A stretch of 64,000 bases of DNA from Streptomyces violascens (GTDB taxonomy: Bacteria > Actinomycetota > Actinomycetes > Streptomycetales > Streptomycetaceae), in assembly GCF_014649955.1 (NCBI RefSeq), contig NZ_BMUA01000013.1, positions 124,001-188,000 of the forward strand, written 5' to 3'. How positions within the stretch are numbered: position 1 is the first letter of the stretch; the number at the start of each line of letters is the position of its first letter. The notes beneath the pieces are model-generated. The model saw only the letters and a list, made by a program, of their open reading frames with translations. It had not been told where the DNA came from and ran no database searches. Made by a program: the position numbers and the translations under genes. Positions 8,300-17,072 of this stretch are shown here, one piece after another.

Positions 8300-8871
8300 G
8301 GCGACCCCTTGGGGTGGGGAGTGCGTCAAGAGATCGCACGTAGTGCCCATGGAGCACGCAGTGCACATCGACTCCGGGTGTCGAGCCGTCCCTGACCTGC
8401 GTTTTCTTCCGCATGTTTTGATTCGCGTCATTCCGATGACCCATCATGTGGAGTGTGTGGCGACCTTGGAGCCGATCGCCAAGGACGCCTGACCTGCGGC
8501 TTCGTTGCGTGCGCGTTGGTGCGCACAGTGGGTGTTGCGGCCGAAATCCTGTTGCTGGAATGAGGCCGTGACGCACATCTGGCGCTCCTCCTGACAGCCG
8601 CCCAACGCAGTCGCGACGTGTCCCCAACTCTCCTGAGCCGCAGGCGAGTTGGGCCTATACGGCATTCAGGGCGACCGGTCAAGATTGACGCGCGTTCGGG
8701 TCGAGCACACTTTCGGGGGACTGTCGGCTCTGCTGCTCGGCGCTAGCCTTTTTCGCACGCCGCCCTTCGCTGTTCTTGCATCTGGGAATTGGTGTGCTCT
8801 GAATGTGGGAGGGGTGCAGGGCTTCGGTGTGCGGGCGGTGGGTCCGAACGTAGAGCGAAAGAGGTGCTCGG
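8300..8871. other. Gene-free stretch between TA operon and DUF397 gene
   Basis: About 570 bases. I find no frame with protein-like composition on either strand and no RNA gene I recognise. It probably holds the promoter for the rightward DUF397/regulator unit. AAAGAGG shortly before 8872 is the ribosome site of the next gene. Confidence 0.4.
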
Positions 8872-9090
8872 ATGCAGGTGGCAAACGGTGTGGCCGCGAA
8901 CGAGATTCCCGGTGCGGTGTGGGTGAAGAGTCATGCCAGCGCGGCTGGGAACTGCGTTGAGATCGCCCGCTTGCAAGACGGTGCGGCGGTGCGCAACTCA
9001 CGGTTTCCCGACGGGCCGGCTCTGATTTTCACGGAGGCCGAGATGAGGGCGTTCGTGGCGGGGGCCCGGGCCGGGGACTTCGGGTTCTGA
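8872..9090 (+). CDS. DUF397 domain small protein
   Basis: A 72-residue protein of the DUF397 family, common in streptomycetes and usually coupled to a WhiJ/DUF5753-type regulator. Characteristic features are WVKSHASAAGNCVEIARL, VRNSRFPDGPALIFT and the closing F/W-x-AFVAGARAGDF. AAAGAGG sits about 8 bases upstream of the ATG. Such proteins are thought to act as antitoxin-like partners of the regulator. Here the gene lies 100 bases upstream of the regulator on the same strand; the DUF397 gene more often follows it. Confidence 0.8.
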   Translation: MQVANGVAANEIPGAVWVKSHASAAGNCVEIARLQDGAAVRNSRFPDGPALIFTEAEMRAFVAGARAGDFGF

Positions 9091-9190
9091 TTCCGCGAGT
9101 GAACAGGGGCTAGGCCAAGGCTGGTTCTGGCGGACGTGCGGACCTCGGGCTGGGATACTGCGGATCGTGGACCAGAGATGGGGAGGGCGT

Positions 9191-10132
9191 ATGTCCGCCA
9201 GTCGCCGGGCGCGGGCGTCGGACGCCGCACGGTCCGGCTCGTGGGGGGACACTGACGTGAGTCGTGATGCCGCCGCGAGACTCCTGGGTACGTTCCTCAG
9301 GGATCTGCGGACGCAGCGAGGGCTGTCGCTGGCGGTGGTGGCGCCGGAGATCCGGGGCTCCGTCTCGAAGCTGAGCCGGGTGGAGCGAGGCGAGAGCCCG
9401 CCCAAGGAACAGGACGTGTGGGAGCTGGCCCGCTACTACGGGGCGTCGGCGGCCGACGAGGAGGAGATCCACGCTCTGCTGCGCCAGGTCCGCCAGAACT
9501 CGCGGGGCAAGCAATTCTCCGATGTGACGCCCCAGTTCCTGCGGCGACTCATCGAGCTGGAGAAGTCGGCGTTCCGGATCAAGACGTACGAGAACCATGT
9601 GGTGCCCGGGCTCCTGCAGACCCCGGAGTATGCCGCCGCGGTCATCGAGCAGGCGCTGCCGGAGGCGGACGACTTGATGATCAGGCGTCTGGTCCAGGCA
9701 CGCAAGGACCGGTGGTCGCTGTTCGACGCACCGCAGCGCCCCGAGGTGGTGGCGATCCTGGACGAAGGGGTGTTGCGCCGTGCTGTCGGCGGGGCGCAGG
9801 TGATGCTGGGCCAGTTGCGCAGCCTGCGTAAGAGGGCCGACGAGGCCACGGAGCACACCAGCATCCGGATCATCCCGTTCGACCAGGGCATCAGCAGTGC
9901 GGTGAGTTTCCCGCTGACCCACCTGACGTTCAAGGACAACGGGCCGTCCGAGATGGTGTACCTGGAGCTGCTCGACTCGGCGAACTATGTGACCGAGACC
10001 AACCGGCTTGCCCAGTACCGGTCGGTCATGGACCGCCTGGAGCAGACGGCGCTGTACCGGCGGGAAAGCATCGCGTTGTTGGACCGGATGATCGGCAAGT
10101 TCGAGCAGCGCCTGTCCGCGTCCGGGGAGTAG
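9191..10132 (+). CDS. WhiJ-type regulator: XRE helix-turn-helix plus DUF5753
   Basis: A 313-residue regulator. The N-terminal XRE helix-turn-helix spans about residues 27-85 (LLGTFLRDLRTQRGLSL...ISKLSRVERGE-type core). The DUF5753 sensor domain takes residues about 110-305 (FRIKTYENHVVPGLLQTPEYA, ATEHTSIRIIPFD, FKDNGPSEMVYLELLDSANYV). The ATG at 9191 is preferred because GGGGAGGG lies just upstream; a GTG at 9167 would add eight residues. Members such as WhiJ influence development and antibiotic production and pair with DUF397 proteins, as here. The specific target is unknown. Confidence 0.85.
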   Translation: MSASRRARASDAARSGSWGDTDVSRDAAARLLGTFLRDLRTQRGLSLAVVAPEIRGSVSKLSRVERGESPPKEQDVWELARYYGASAADEEEIHALLRQVRQNSRGKQFSDVTPQFLRRLIELEKSAFRIKTYENHVVPGLLQTPEYAAAVIEQALPEADDLMIRRLVQARKDRWSLFDAPQRPEVVAILDEGVLRRAVGGAQVMLGQLRSLRKRADEATEHTSIRIIPFDQGISSAVSFPLTHLTFKDNGPSEMVYLELLDSANYVTETNRLAQYRSVMDRLEQTALYRRESIALLDRMIGKFEQRLSASGE

Positions 10133-10162
10133 CAGCGGAGCACGGACAGCGGCTTGGGTGTC

Positions 10163-10969
10163 TCAGGCGTTGCCGAGTCGGCCGACGCCACCCCACTCGA
10201 CCCAGTCCTCGCCCGAGCGGGGCACGACCTGGCTGTCCGGACGCCAGGTGGTGACGTCGCACAGGCCCGGCGTGAGGATGGTCAAGCCGTCGAAGTAGCC
10301 GCGCACATCCTTCTTCTCTCGGACGCGGCCCCAGTTGTCGTGCGTGACCTTGCTCATGAGGGCGGTGACGCGATTGCGGACGTCGGCCCGGTCGCTGACG
10401 AGCTGACAGATCACCAGGAAGCTCCCTGGCGCGAGCTTCGCCTTGACGCGGTCCAGCATCGGCTGGACGTCGTCGTCCTTGAGACAGTGGGCCACGGAGA
10501 CGAAGAGCGCCGCTGTGGGCTTGTCCTGCTGAAAGCCCGCCGCGTGGGCGGCGTCGAAGATCGCGTCGGTGTCGCGCATGTCCATGTCGAGCACGGTGAC
10601 CCGGTCGTTCTGGTCGAGCCGGGAGCGGCCGTGTGCCAGGACCAAGGGGTCGTTGTCCACGTACACGATCTTGGAGCTGTCGTCCACGCGCTGAGCGACT
10701 TCATGGACGTTGTCCTGGGTGGGCAGGCCGGACCCGTGGTCGATGAACTGCCGGATGCCCTCTTCCTGCGCCAGGATGCGTACCACTCGACGCAGGAAAG
10801 CCCGGTTGTTGAGCGCGAGGGCCTTGCTGCTCGGCGCGATGGCGAGGAGGTCGTCGCAGGCGGCGCGGTCACTGGCGTAGTTGTCGACGCCCCCGAGCAG
10901 CCAGTCGTACATGCGGGCCACACTGGGGGTTTCGGTGTCGATGACGTCAGAAATGGGGTTTCTCCTCAC
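10163..10969 (-). CDS. SAM-dependent methyltransferase, DUF574 family
   Basis: A 268-residue methyltransferase of the DUF574 (Methyltransf_19) family, abundant in streptomycetes. The diagnostic N-terminus TPSVARMYDWLLGGVDNYASDR is followed by a SAM-binding strand FIDHGSGLPTQDN and the acidic loop IVYVDNDPLVLAHGR. An MDMRD loop and CQLVSDR follow. The family methylates unknown, probably small, substrates and often sits near WhiJ/DUF397 genes. It converges on the WhiJ-type gene with a 30-base gap and is therefore not in that operon. The start is a GTG with only a weak ribosome site. Confidence 0.85.
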   Translation of the reverse strand: MRRNPISDVIDTETPSVARMYDWLLGGVDNYASDRAACDDLLAIAPSSKALALNNRAFLRRVVRILAQEEGIRQFIDHGSGLPTQDNVHEVAQRVDDSSKIVYVDNDPLVLAHGRSRLDQNDRVTVLDMDMRDTDAIFDAAHAAGFQQDKPTAALFVSVAHCLKDDDVQPMLDRVKAKLAPGSFLVICQLVSDRADVRNRVTALMSKVTHDNWGRVREKKDVRGYFDGLTILTPGLCDVTTWRPDSQVVPRSGEDWVEWGGVGRLGNA

Positions 10970-11168
10970 GTCTCAGCTGCCCCTGAGGCGTCCTGTCCGG
11001 AGCGCTGCGGGATGGAAATTCCCATGGTAGAGGCCGTGTTGACGGCCCATAAGCTCTGAACCGGCCCCCCTCGCCCCAGGGGAGTGACGGAGGGAAAGGT
11101 GTGCGAATTTGTGCGCGGCGCGGGGGAAACACCGGAACGTCAGTCGGCGCACCACGAGCACGGGGGCA

Positions 11169-12248
11169 TCATTGCCGCGCGGCTCTCCCGGCCGAGGCGG
11201 CGTCGGCCAGGCTGATGCCTCCCGCGGGGAAATGGCCGGGGGCAGTGCTGAAGGACATCCGAAGGGTGTCCCGGGCGGGCCTGAGGCGCAACGGGGCCGC
11301 GCCGAGCGCGGTGGCCAGAGCGGCCACGCCCGGCCAGTCCGGGACGTGGACTCCGTCGAGGACCGCCTGAACCGTTTCTGCGGACAGGCCCGTACGGCTC
11401 TCCAGGACAGCGGGCGAGGGCCGGCCGCAGCCGGTTGAAGACCGCGCAGAGCGGCAGCCGGCCGACCAGCGGCTGCGGCCACCGATTCCCAGGGGCACGG
11501 GCCTGCCTGGACGGCCTCTTCCCAGAGCAGCCTGACATCCTGCGGCCGCCCGCCCAGAAGCGACACCCAGTCGCTCACCGTCGCCCAGTTCGGCGCCCCT
11601 TGCGTGTCGGCGGCTTCGCGGAGCACGGCGTCCGCGAGAGCCGGCTCGGCTGCTGCGGCCAGGGCATGAAGTGCCTTTTCCAGGGCGGAAGCTGGGGGAT
11701 AGGGGTCGGTGTCTGGCCTCGGCTCGGCTCGTGTCGGTACGGGGCAGAGGCATCCGCTCGCTGGACTGTCCTTCGTCGTGAGCCAGGGGCAGCCCGATCC
11801 GCGCCCGGCTCCACCTGCGCGGCCGGCGCGTCCCGGCTTTCTCCAGACGCCGACCGCTGGCGCAGCACGTACCGACAAACCCCTCCGCCGCCCCATCCAG
11901 TCGGCCGACCAGTGCCAGGAGGTGGTCCAGAGGCAGTCCCTGCTCGGCTCCGTCCACCAGCTCGGCGACGCGCTGGTGCAGCCGTTCGCCCGCCACGGCA
12001 GGCGTGGTCGGCGCAGCCTCGCGCAGGGCCGCCACCCTGCGGTCTCGGCGCTGTTGCGCCTTCCGGCGGCACCGCGTGCCGCAGTACAGACGCCTGCGGC
12101 CCGGACCGGTGCGCTGCGCAAAGGGCCGCTCGCAGAAGAGGCGGCATGCCAACTCGCCAATGTCCGCCGCTCGTTCTCCACTCCGAGCCCTGTCCGATGC
12201 CAACTGGCCATTCGATGGCATGTGTTGGGGGCGTACCGACGGCGGCAC
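11169..12248 (-). pseudogene. Broken regulator gene (zinc-finger-like N-term, HTH C-term), two frame changes
   Basis: The protein-like signal changes frame twice. The start is at about 12248: a Cys cluster (CRLFCERPF...LYCGTRCRRKAQQRR) and a charged helix read in the annotated frame. From about 11720 to 11440 the plausible sequence (ALEKALHALAAAAEPALADAVL...WVSLLGGRPQDVRLLWEEA) is in another frame. The end (LESRTGLSAETVQAVLDGVHVPDW, an XRE-like helix-turn-helix) returns to the first frame. The annotated frame stays open through the middle only as low-quality arginine-rich sequence. The simplest reading is a regulator with two compensating indels. A sequencing error, or a real protein with an odd middle, is possible. 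Confidence 0.45.
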
Positions 12249-12259
12249 GCCCCCAACAC
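12222..12259. repeat. 13-bp perfect inverted repeat at the head of the broken regulator gene
   Basis: GTGTTGGGGGCGT and its exact complement ACGCCCCCAACAC are separated by 12 bases. The structure straddles the predicted start of the leftward broken gene at 12248, so in RNA it would sequester the translation start. It could be a terminator, an attenuator or the end of a small mobile repeat. Confidence 0.6.
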
Positions 12260-12574
12260 GGGCCGATCAGACGCCGCGAACGAAGACGCGCCGCACGGGG
12301 AGGCGACGCGCGGAGTAGCAGTGCACGGTGACACCACCGGACAGTGCCGCGCTCACCAACTGCTGCAACGCAGAAGCCGAGTCATGCATGCTCCCCGTGC
12401 AGAGACAGGTGGTGATCACGACGATGATCACCACCACTCCGGCACGCGGTGACAGTGAAGAGGTTTGCCGTAAGCCCGACTGCGGGATACTGAGCCGGGA
12501 TGCCGCGCAGTTCTCCAACGCGCCGCGGTTTCCTCGGTTGATCACGAGGGGTACTTCCCTTCTGGTTCATCGGT

Positions 12575-12602
12575 GGTCCCGGGCGTTCCAGCGCCCGGGA
12601 CC
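12575..12602. terminator. Strong GC hairpin, terminator-like
   Basis: 11-bp perfect stem GGTCCCGGGCG/CGCCCGGGACC with a 6-nt loop, followed rightward by TCTTCC. No gene clearly ends beside it on the plus strand, so it may insulate the island from the chromosome or belong to a missed transcript. Confidence 0.4.
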
Positions 12603-12758
12603 TCTTCCGTGTCGCCGGCGGACCGGCGGCAGCTGAATGTAACCGTCCCGGGCCCCTCCCTTGCGGGCGTTCGCAGAAGACACCTCGCACGTCTCCCTCA
12701 TGCAAAAGAAGAGGGCGCCATCGGCGTCAAGGCGGCGCGCCTGATGTCACACCATTGG

Positions 12759-12773
12759 TCACATGAAATGTGA
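12759..12773. promoter_or_regulatory. 15-bp palindrome TCACATGAAATGTGA
   Basis: Perfect palindrome with a 3-base centre in an AT-rich patch, partly echoed by TCACAC and TCACAT on either side. It resembles a regulator operator, but no adjacent gene start explains it. Confidence 0.3.
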
Positions 12774-13043
12774 ATCACATTGGCGTGAAAGAAGGCTGCG
12801 AATGGCTCGATCCATCCAGTTTTCGCGATGAAGTGTTCCCTGAACGGTCAAGCGGGAAAGGGAAGATCACTCTCCGGTCTCCTCCTGTCCCTGCATCCTG
12901 CTTCGAAAATCACCCGCAGGGGTGTACACGCAATCTTTGAACAGGCCTGGGGGCGTGGTTTCCCACGGGTGTATGCAACAAAATGCACCGCCGTGCTGTT
13001 ACCCGGATGCAAAGACACCGCCTCATCCGCGGCACCCCGCGCT

Positions 13044-13943
13044 CTAAGCGTCCGCCGAAGCCCTCCGGTTCCGGCCCCGTACGAAGGCGGACCGCTCGGC
13101 CGGCCGGTCCTCGCGCAGGGCGCGGCCGAACGTCGCGGCGTAGGGGTGCGGGTTGGTGCGCGGGTAGGCGTAGGTGAGGACCGCGGGCGGGGCGCCCGTG
13201 AGCGGCAGGTACAGGATGTCCGGGTCCGGGTGCTGTGCGGCCACCGACACCGGGAGCACGCCGACCCCGCGCCGGGCGGCGACGGCGTGCAGGTACTCCT
13301 CGATGTTGGAGGTTTCCGCGCCGATCTCGGGAGTGGCGTCGGCCGGCCAGTCCTGCGCGGTGAGCGTGCCGCTGACGGTGTTGACGATGATGCAACGGCG
13401 CCCCAGATCACGCCAGGTGACCCGGTCGCGCACCGCAAGGGTGGAGGTCCGGGCGACCGCCGCGATGTTCGGCTCCCGCAGGATTTCGGTGGTGACCAGG
13501 CGCGGATCGCGGACGGCGCCCCACACCAGGGCCGCATCGACGCAGCCCTCGCGCAGTCCGGCCGTACGGTCGTCGCGGCGTACGGGCTGCACGAGGACGA
13601 GGTGCCGCTCCTCCAGCGTGGCCTGCGCCCGGCGGCCGCGCTGGAGGGGGTAGCCCCACGCGTAGCCCAGTCGCAGCGAGGACGGCGGCTCGGCAGGCCG
13701 GAGGGCCGTTTCCAGCTGGGGCAGCAGGACTTGGAGATCGGCCCGCAGGCGCTGCCCCTCCGCGGTGAGCCGGGGGTGGCGGGTGCTGCGGTCCACCAAG
13801 GCCCGGCCCAGTACCGCCTCCAGGCGCTGGATGTGCCGGCTCAGCGTGGGCTGGGAGATACCGAGACGGTCTGCGGCCCAGGTGAAGTGCTGCTCCTCGG
13901 CCAGGGCCAGAAAGCATTGCAGGTGACGCAGCCCGATATCCAT
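13044..13943 (-). CDS. LysR-family transcriptional regulator
   Basis: A 299-residue LTTR. The N-terminal winged helix-turn-helix at residues 1-60 reads MDIGLRHLQCFLALAEEQHFTWAADRLG, then ISQPTLSRHIQRLE. The co-inducer domain follows, with a conserved LRLGYAWG strand and HAVAARRGVGVLPVS near the C-terminus. The ATG at 13943 is preferred to one 18 bases upstream because LysR proteins typically start one or two residues before this motif. It lies 37 bases beyond the stop of the MFS exporter gene on the same strand, so it may be read through from it. It probably controls that transporter. The effector is unknown. Confidence 0.85.
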   Translation of the reverse strand: MDIGLRHLQCFLALAEEQHFTWAADRLGISQPTLSRHIQRLEAVLGRALVDRSTRHPRLTAEGQRLRADLQVLLPQLETALRPAEPPSSLRLGYAWGYPLQRGRRAQATLEERHLVLVQPVRRDDRTAGLREGCVDAALVWGAVRDPRLVTTEILREPNIAAVARTSTLAVRDRVTWRDLGRRCIIVNTVSGTLTAQDWPADATPEIGAETSNIEEYLHAVAARRGVGVLPVSVAAQHPDPDILYLPLTGAPPAVLTYAYPRTNPHPYAATFGRALREDRPAERSAFVRGRNRRASADA

Positions 13944-13980
13944 GCACACGATGCTAGCCAACTCCGGTCATTTTCCCAGG

Positions 13981-15210
13981 TCAGGGTGTTGCGATGGCGT
14001 TCTCTCCGCGCCGCGGGGCACCACGTACCACGGTCAGGTGCAGCACGAGGGCGAGCACGGTGAGCGCGCCCGTGTAGTACGGGAGTGTGGCCGCGGCGGT
14101 GCCGAGGCCCAGTACGAGGCCGCCCAGTGCCGACCCGATGGCGCTGCCGAGGTAGACGGCGGAACCGTTCAGGGAGACGGCGACCGTGGCCTGTTCGGGC
14201 TGGACCGCGATGAGCTGGTGCTGCTGAGGCACTTGCAGGGCCCAGCCGGCCGCGCCCCAGACAACGAGCGGGACGACCGTCAGGGCCGCTGCGGCATGAG
14301 CGGCGGCGGGCAGCGCGAACTGACCGGCCACGACGAGGACCAGGATCCAACTGACCGCGGCGAAGGGACGCTTGGTCCGGTCCACGACGCGGCCGATGAG
14401 GAGGCTGCCGACGATGCCGCCCGCGCCCCACGCCCACATGGCCCAGACCGTCTGGTCGGTGTGCGCGGCGTCGAGCAGGAACTCGGCGAGGTAGGTGTAC
14501 AGACCGAGGCTTGCGATACCGCCGAGCAGAGAGACGGACACGATGCCCGCCACCCGGCCGCTCGCGAGGGCGCCGAGCCGCCGGCCCAGCGGCGGTGGAG
14601 GACTCACCTCGATCCTCGGCAGCCGCACGATGCCGATCAGCGCGATCACGCCCAGCGCGGTGATCAGCCACAGCGTGCCGCGCCACCCGATGTGCGAGGC
14701 GAGGAGCATGCCGACGGGGACGCCGATGACGGTGCCGATGCTCAGCCCGCCCATGACCGTGGCGAGCGCGCGGCCACGCCGTTCCGGGGTGGTCAGGCCC
14801 GCTGCCGTGGCGGCGGCTATCGGCGAGTACACGCCGGCGCCGATGCCCGCCACCGCGCGGGCGAACAGGAGGACCGGCAGCGTGGTCGCGAGCGCGGTCA
14901 GCGCGTTGCCGATCGTGAAGACCCCCAGCGCCACGCCGAGCAGCACTTTCACCGACCGCTTGGCGAGCAGGGTGGCGAACACCGGACCGCCCAGCGCGTA
15001 GCAGAGCGTGAAGACGGTGACCATCTGCCCGGCCGACGACGCCGAGATGTCCAGATCCTTGGACACGCGAGGCAGCAGTCCGGCCATCACATAGGCGTCC
15101 ACGCCCAGCGCGAACGTGCCCAGCGCGAGGAGCGGGATGAATCTGCCGCGACCGTCGTGCGCCTTCGCAGTCGTTGTCGTTGTTGTCGTTGTTGTCTGTG
15201 TGGCGCTCAT
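13981..15210 (-). CDS. MFS drug/metabolite exporter (DHA1 type)
   Basis: A 409-residue major facilitator with twelve hydrophobic segments: LALGTFALGVDAYVMAGLLP near residue 30, the motif-A-like loop after TM2 (PVFATLLAKRSVKVLLG), then TM4-5 (GAGVYSPIAAATAAGL, GLSIGTVIGVPVGMLL). Motif C-like GxxxGPxxGG features support an exporter. The N-terminus is unusual: residues 6-14 are nine consecutive threonines encoded by a (gttgtc)-type repeat, a slippage-prone tract between start and TM1. The LysR gene follows immediately. The substrate is unknown. Confidence 0.85.
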   Translation of the reverse strand: MSATQTTTTTTTTTAKAHDGRGRFIPLLALGTFALGVDAYVMAGLLPRVSKDLDISASSAGQMVTVFTLCYALGGPVFATLLAKRSVKVLLGVALGVFTIGNALTALATTLPVLLFARAVAGIGAGVYSPIAAATAAGLTTPERRGRALATVMGGLSIGTVIGVPVGMLLASHIGWRGTLWLITALGVIALIGIVRLPRIEVSPPPPLGRRLGALASGRVAGIVSVSLLGGIASLGLYTYLAEFLLDAAHTDQTVWAMWAWGAGGIVGSLLIGRVVDRTKRPFAAVSWILVLVVAGQFALPAAAHAAAALTVVPLVVWGAAGWALQVPQQHQLIAVQPEQATVAVSLNGSAVYLGSAIGSALGGLVLGLGTAAATLPYYTGALTVLALVLHLTVVRGAPRRGENAIATP

Positions 15211-15512
15211 CCGAGGCGCTCCAAGTCCGTTTTGGTGCCGACCTGCCGGCCTTCGGGGGGTCGGCCCGGCCGACAGGGCCGGTCAACTGGGCTTCCCTTC
15301 CACCTGGTTGAGCGGCCACCGAAGCCGTACGGACCCCCGATCGCCCGATTACACAAAGCCGGTATCCCTCCCGCAAACCGGTCTCGTGCATCTCTGATGC
15401 AGGCTCTGCATGCCCGCAGGTCATCGCAGCGAGAGGCGCCCCTGAGATGCCGGTCACACGCGCCCGCCCGGCCCGTTGCGGGGCGCCTGACCTGCGGCTC
15501 TTCGGACGGGCA
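15211..15512. other. Intergenic region upstream of the MFS gene
   Basis: About 300 bases. It should contain the leftward promoter of the exporter/LysR unit and the end of the methyltransferase transcript. I see no gene, clear terminator or recognisable operator. Confidence 0.35.
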
Positions 15513-16277
15513 TCAGGCGCGGCGCGCCGCCCAGACCGTACGTTCCGTGCGTACCGCGAGGTCGGCGCGGCGCAGGATGCTGTGCGGGCCGTCGGCGGCG
15601 AGCAGCCGGTCGAGCGCGGTGAGGTCCTCGGCCGGCAGGGCCTGTGCGACGGTGCCGCGCATGCGCTGAAGGCCGCGGAGGGCGTAGCGGCCGATCGCCT
15701 CGTGGCGGGAGCCGTCGAGGTGCACCGTGATCGTGCGTGTCTCTTCGACGGTGAACCCGGCGTCGGTCAGCCCGGGGCCCCAGTCGGCGCCGCAGTGCGG
15801 CACGTGCTCAGCGTGGTGCTGGTCGCTCGCGGCGTGGATGCGCTCCTCAAGGCCGGGCCGCTCCTCGGGACCCCCCTCGGGCAGGAAGCGAGGGAAGCCG
15901 ACCGGCTCGACGACGGCGAAAAGACCACCGGGCGCGAGCAGTTCATGGACCTTGCGCAGCGTGCGGGCCGGGTCGGCCATGTGGTGCATCGAGGCCGACG
16001 CCCAGACGAGTTCGGGCGTGCCGAGGTCGGGCCAGGCCGCGTCGAGATCGGCCTGCACCGTACGCACCCGGTCGTCCACGCCGCTCGCCTCGGCCTTCTC
16101 GCGCAGGCGCCGCAGGTGGTCGGCCGAGGAGTCCACGGCGGCCACCTCGGCTTCGGGGAAGCGGGCGAGGAGTGCGAAGGTGCCGGCCCCCGTGCCGCAG
16201 CCCAGGTCCACGATGTGAAGCGGGCCGGACTTCAGGGGCAACGATGCCGTGATGGACGCGGTGTGCTCGGCGAGCAC
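15513..16277 (-). CDS. Class I SAM-dependent methyltransferase (N-terminus apparently frameshifted)
   Basis: A 254-residue methyltransferase from the GTG at 16277. SAM motif I is IVDLGCGTGAGTFALL at about residues 22-37; the acidic end of strand 2 is VAAVDSSADH; motif III is LLAPGGLFAVVE. The same frame stays open upstream and encodes STDHQHETDSTGQAEILDLDAEV, which looks like the genuine N-terminus of this family, but it has no start codon. An ATG in a neighbouring frame (about 16366, reading MTHASPHPAL) would join it after a one-base shift. So the gene either uses the late GTG or carries a small indel. It lies downstream of the XRE-cupin gene on the same strand. The substrate is unknown. Confidence 0.75.
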   Translation of the reverse strand: MLAEHTASITASLPLKSGPLHIVDLGCGTGAGTFALLARFPEAEVAAVDSSADHLRRLREKAEASGVDDRVRTVQADLDAAWPDLGTPELVWASASMHHMADPARTLRKVHELLAPGGLFAVVEPVGFPRFLPEGGPEERPGLEERIHAASDQHHAEHVPHCGADWGPGLTDAGFTVEETRTITVHLDGSRHEAIGRYALRGLQRMRGTVAQALPAEDLTALDRLLAADGPHSILRRADLAVRTERTVWAARRA

Positions 16278-16484
16278 CTCCGCGTCCAGGTCGAGAATCT
16301 CCGCCTGGCCGGTGCTGTCCGTTTCGTGCTGGTGGTCAGTGCTGGATGCGGGGATGCGTGGGTCATGTCGTCGACGCTGGGGCCCTCTTGCGCGTACGGC
16401 ACGACATCTCCCGGGATGCGCAAGGTGATGCCCTGCCGGGTTGCCGAATGCGCAAATACCGCAGAGGGCCGGTCGTCGGCGGCC

Positions 16485-17072
16485 TCAGGCCCGGCCTTTG
16501 TCGCCACCGCCGTCCGGACGCTGGTGGCTGCGGCGGGCGTCGCGGTCGAAGATGCCCAGGACTTCGCACGGCCCGCCCTCGGCACCGATGGCGTGCGGCA
16601 GCATCGTGGGGAACTCGGCGGCCTGGTGGGTCTCGATACGGAAGCGGCGGTTGCCCAGGAGAAGCAGCGCGGTGCCGGACAGGACGACGAGCCATTCGCG
16701 GCCGGGGTGGGCGCGCATGCGCGAGGGGCTGGCCGGGGGCGGCTCGGTCAGGCGCTGGCGGATGACGGTCATGCCGGGGTCCGCCTTGACGGGCCAGCGC
16801 ATCTGGCCGCGGGCGGAGTCGATCACCGGGCTGGAGACGACGTCGTCGGCGGCGGTCTCGACCAGCTGATCGAGCGTCGTGTCCAGAGCGCGGGCCAGCG
16901 TGACGAGACTGTCGAGCGCGAGCCGGCGCTGCCCGTTCTCGATCCGGCTGAGCGTGGACTGACTGAGCCCGGCCCGCCCGGCCAACTCCTCCAGCGACCA
17001 GCCCCGCGCCAGGCGCAGAGCACGGATCCGCTTGCGTACGAGGCTGTCGAGATCGCCGTCACTTTGCGTCAT
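16485..17072 (-). CDS. XRE-family regulator with C-terminal cupin domain
   Basis: A 195-residue regulator from ATG 17072; an alternative ATG at 17099 would add nine residues, and neither has a strong ribosome site. Residues 8-65 form an XRE helix-turn-helix (RIRALRLARGWSLEELAGRAGLSQSTLSRIENGQRRL). Residues 100-185 form a small-molecule-binding cupin barrel (HPGREWLVVLSGTALLLLGNRRF...PHAIGAEGGPCEVLGIFDRD). Such proteins repress neighbouring genes until a metabolite binds the cupin. The methyltransferase gene follows on the same strand and the carboxypeptidase gene is divergent, so either could be a target. Confidence 0.85.
   Translation of the reverse strand: MTQSDGDLDSLVRKRIRALRLARGWSLEELAGRAGLSQSTLSRIENGQRRLALDSLVTLARALDTTLDQLVETAADDVVSSPVIDSARGQMRWPVKADPGMTVIRQRLTEPPPASPSRMRAHPGREWLVVLSGTALLLLGNRRFRIETHQAAEFPTMLPHAIGAEGGPCEVLGIFDRDARRSHQRPDGGGDKGRA

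Larger units (their letters stand above)
12260..13043. other. Gene-poor junction between the island and the LysR-MFS pair
   Basis: About 780 bases without a supported gene. It contains a strong hairpin at 12575-12602 and a 15-bp palindrome at 12759-12773. A short leftward frame at 12267-12545 has a hydrophobic core but no family resemblance. I see no tRNA, integrase or att-like direct repeat that would mark an integration site. Confidence 0.4.

Noticed and set aside
12267..12545. Possible 92-residue leftward membrane peptide
   Set aside because: It has a hydrophobic core (VVVIIVVITTCLC) and a weak ribosome site but no conserved family feature and odd composition, so it is not called as a gene.
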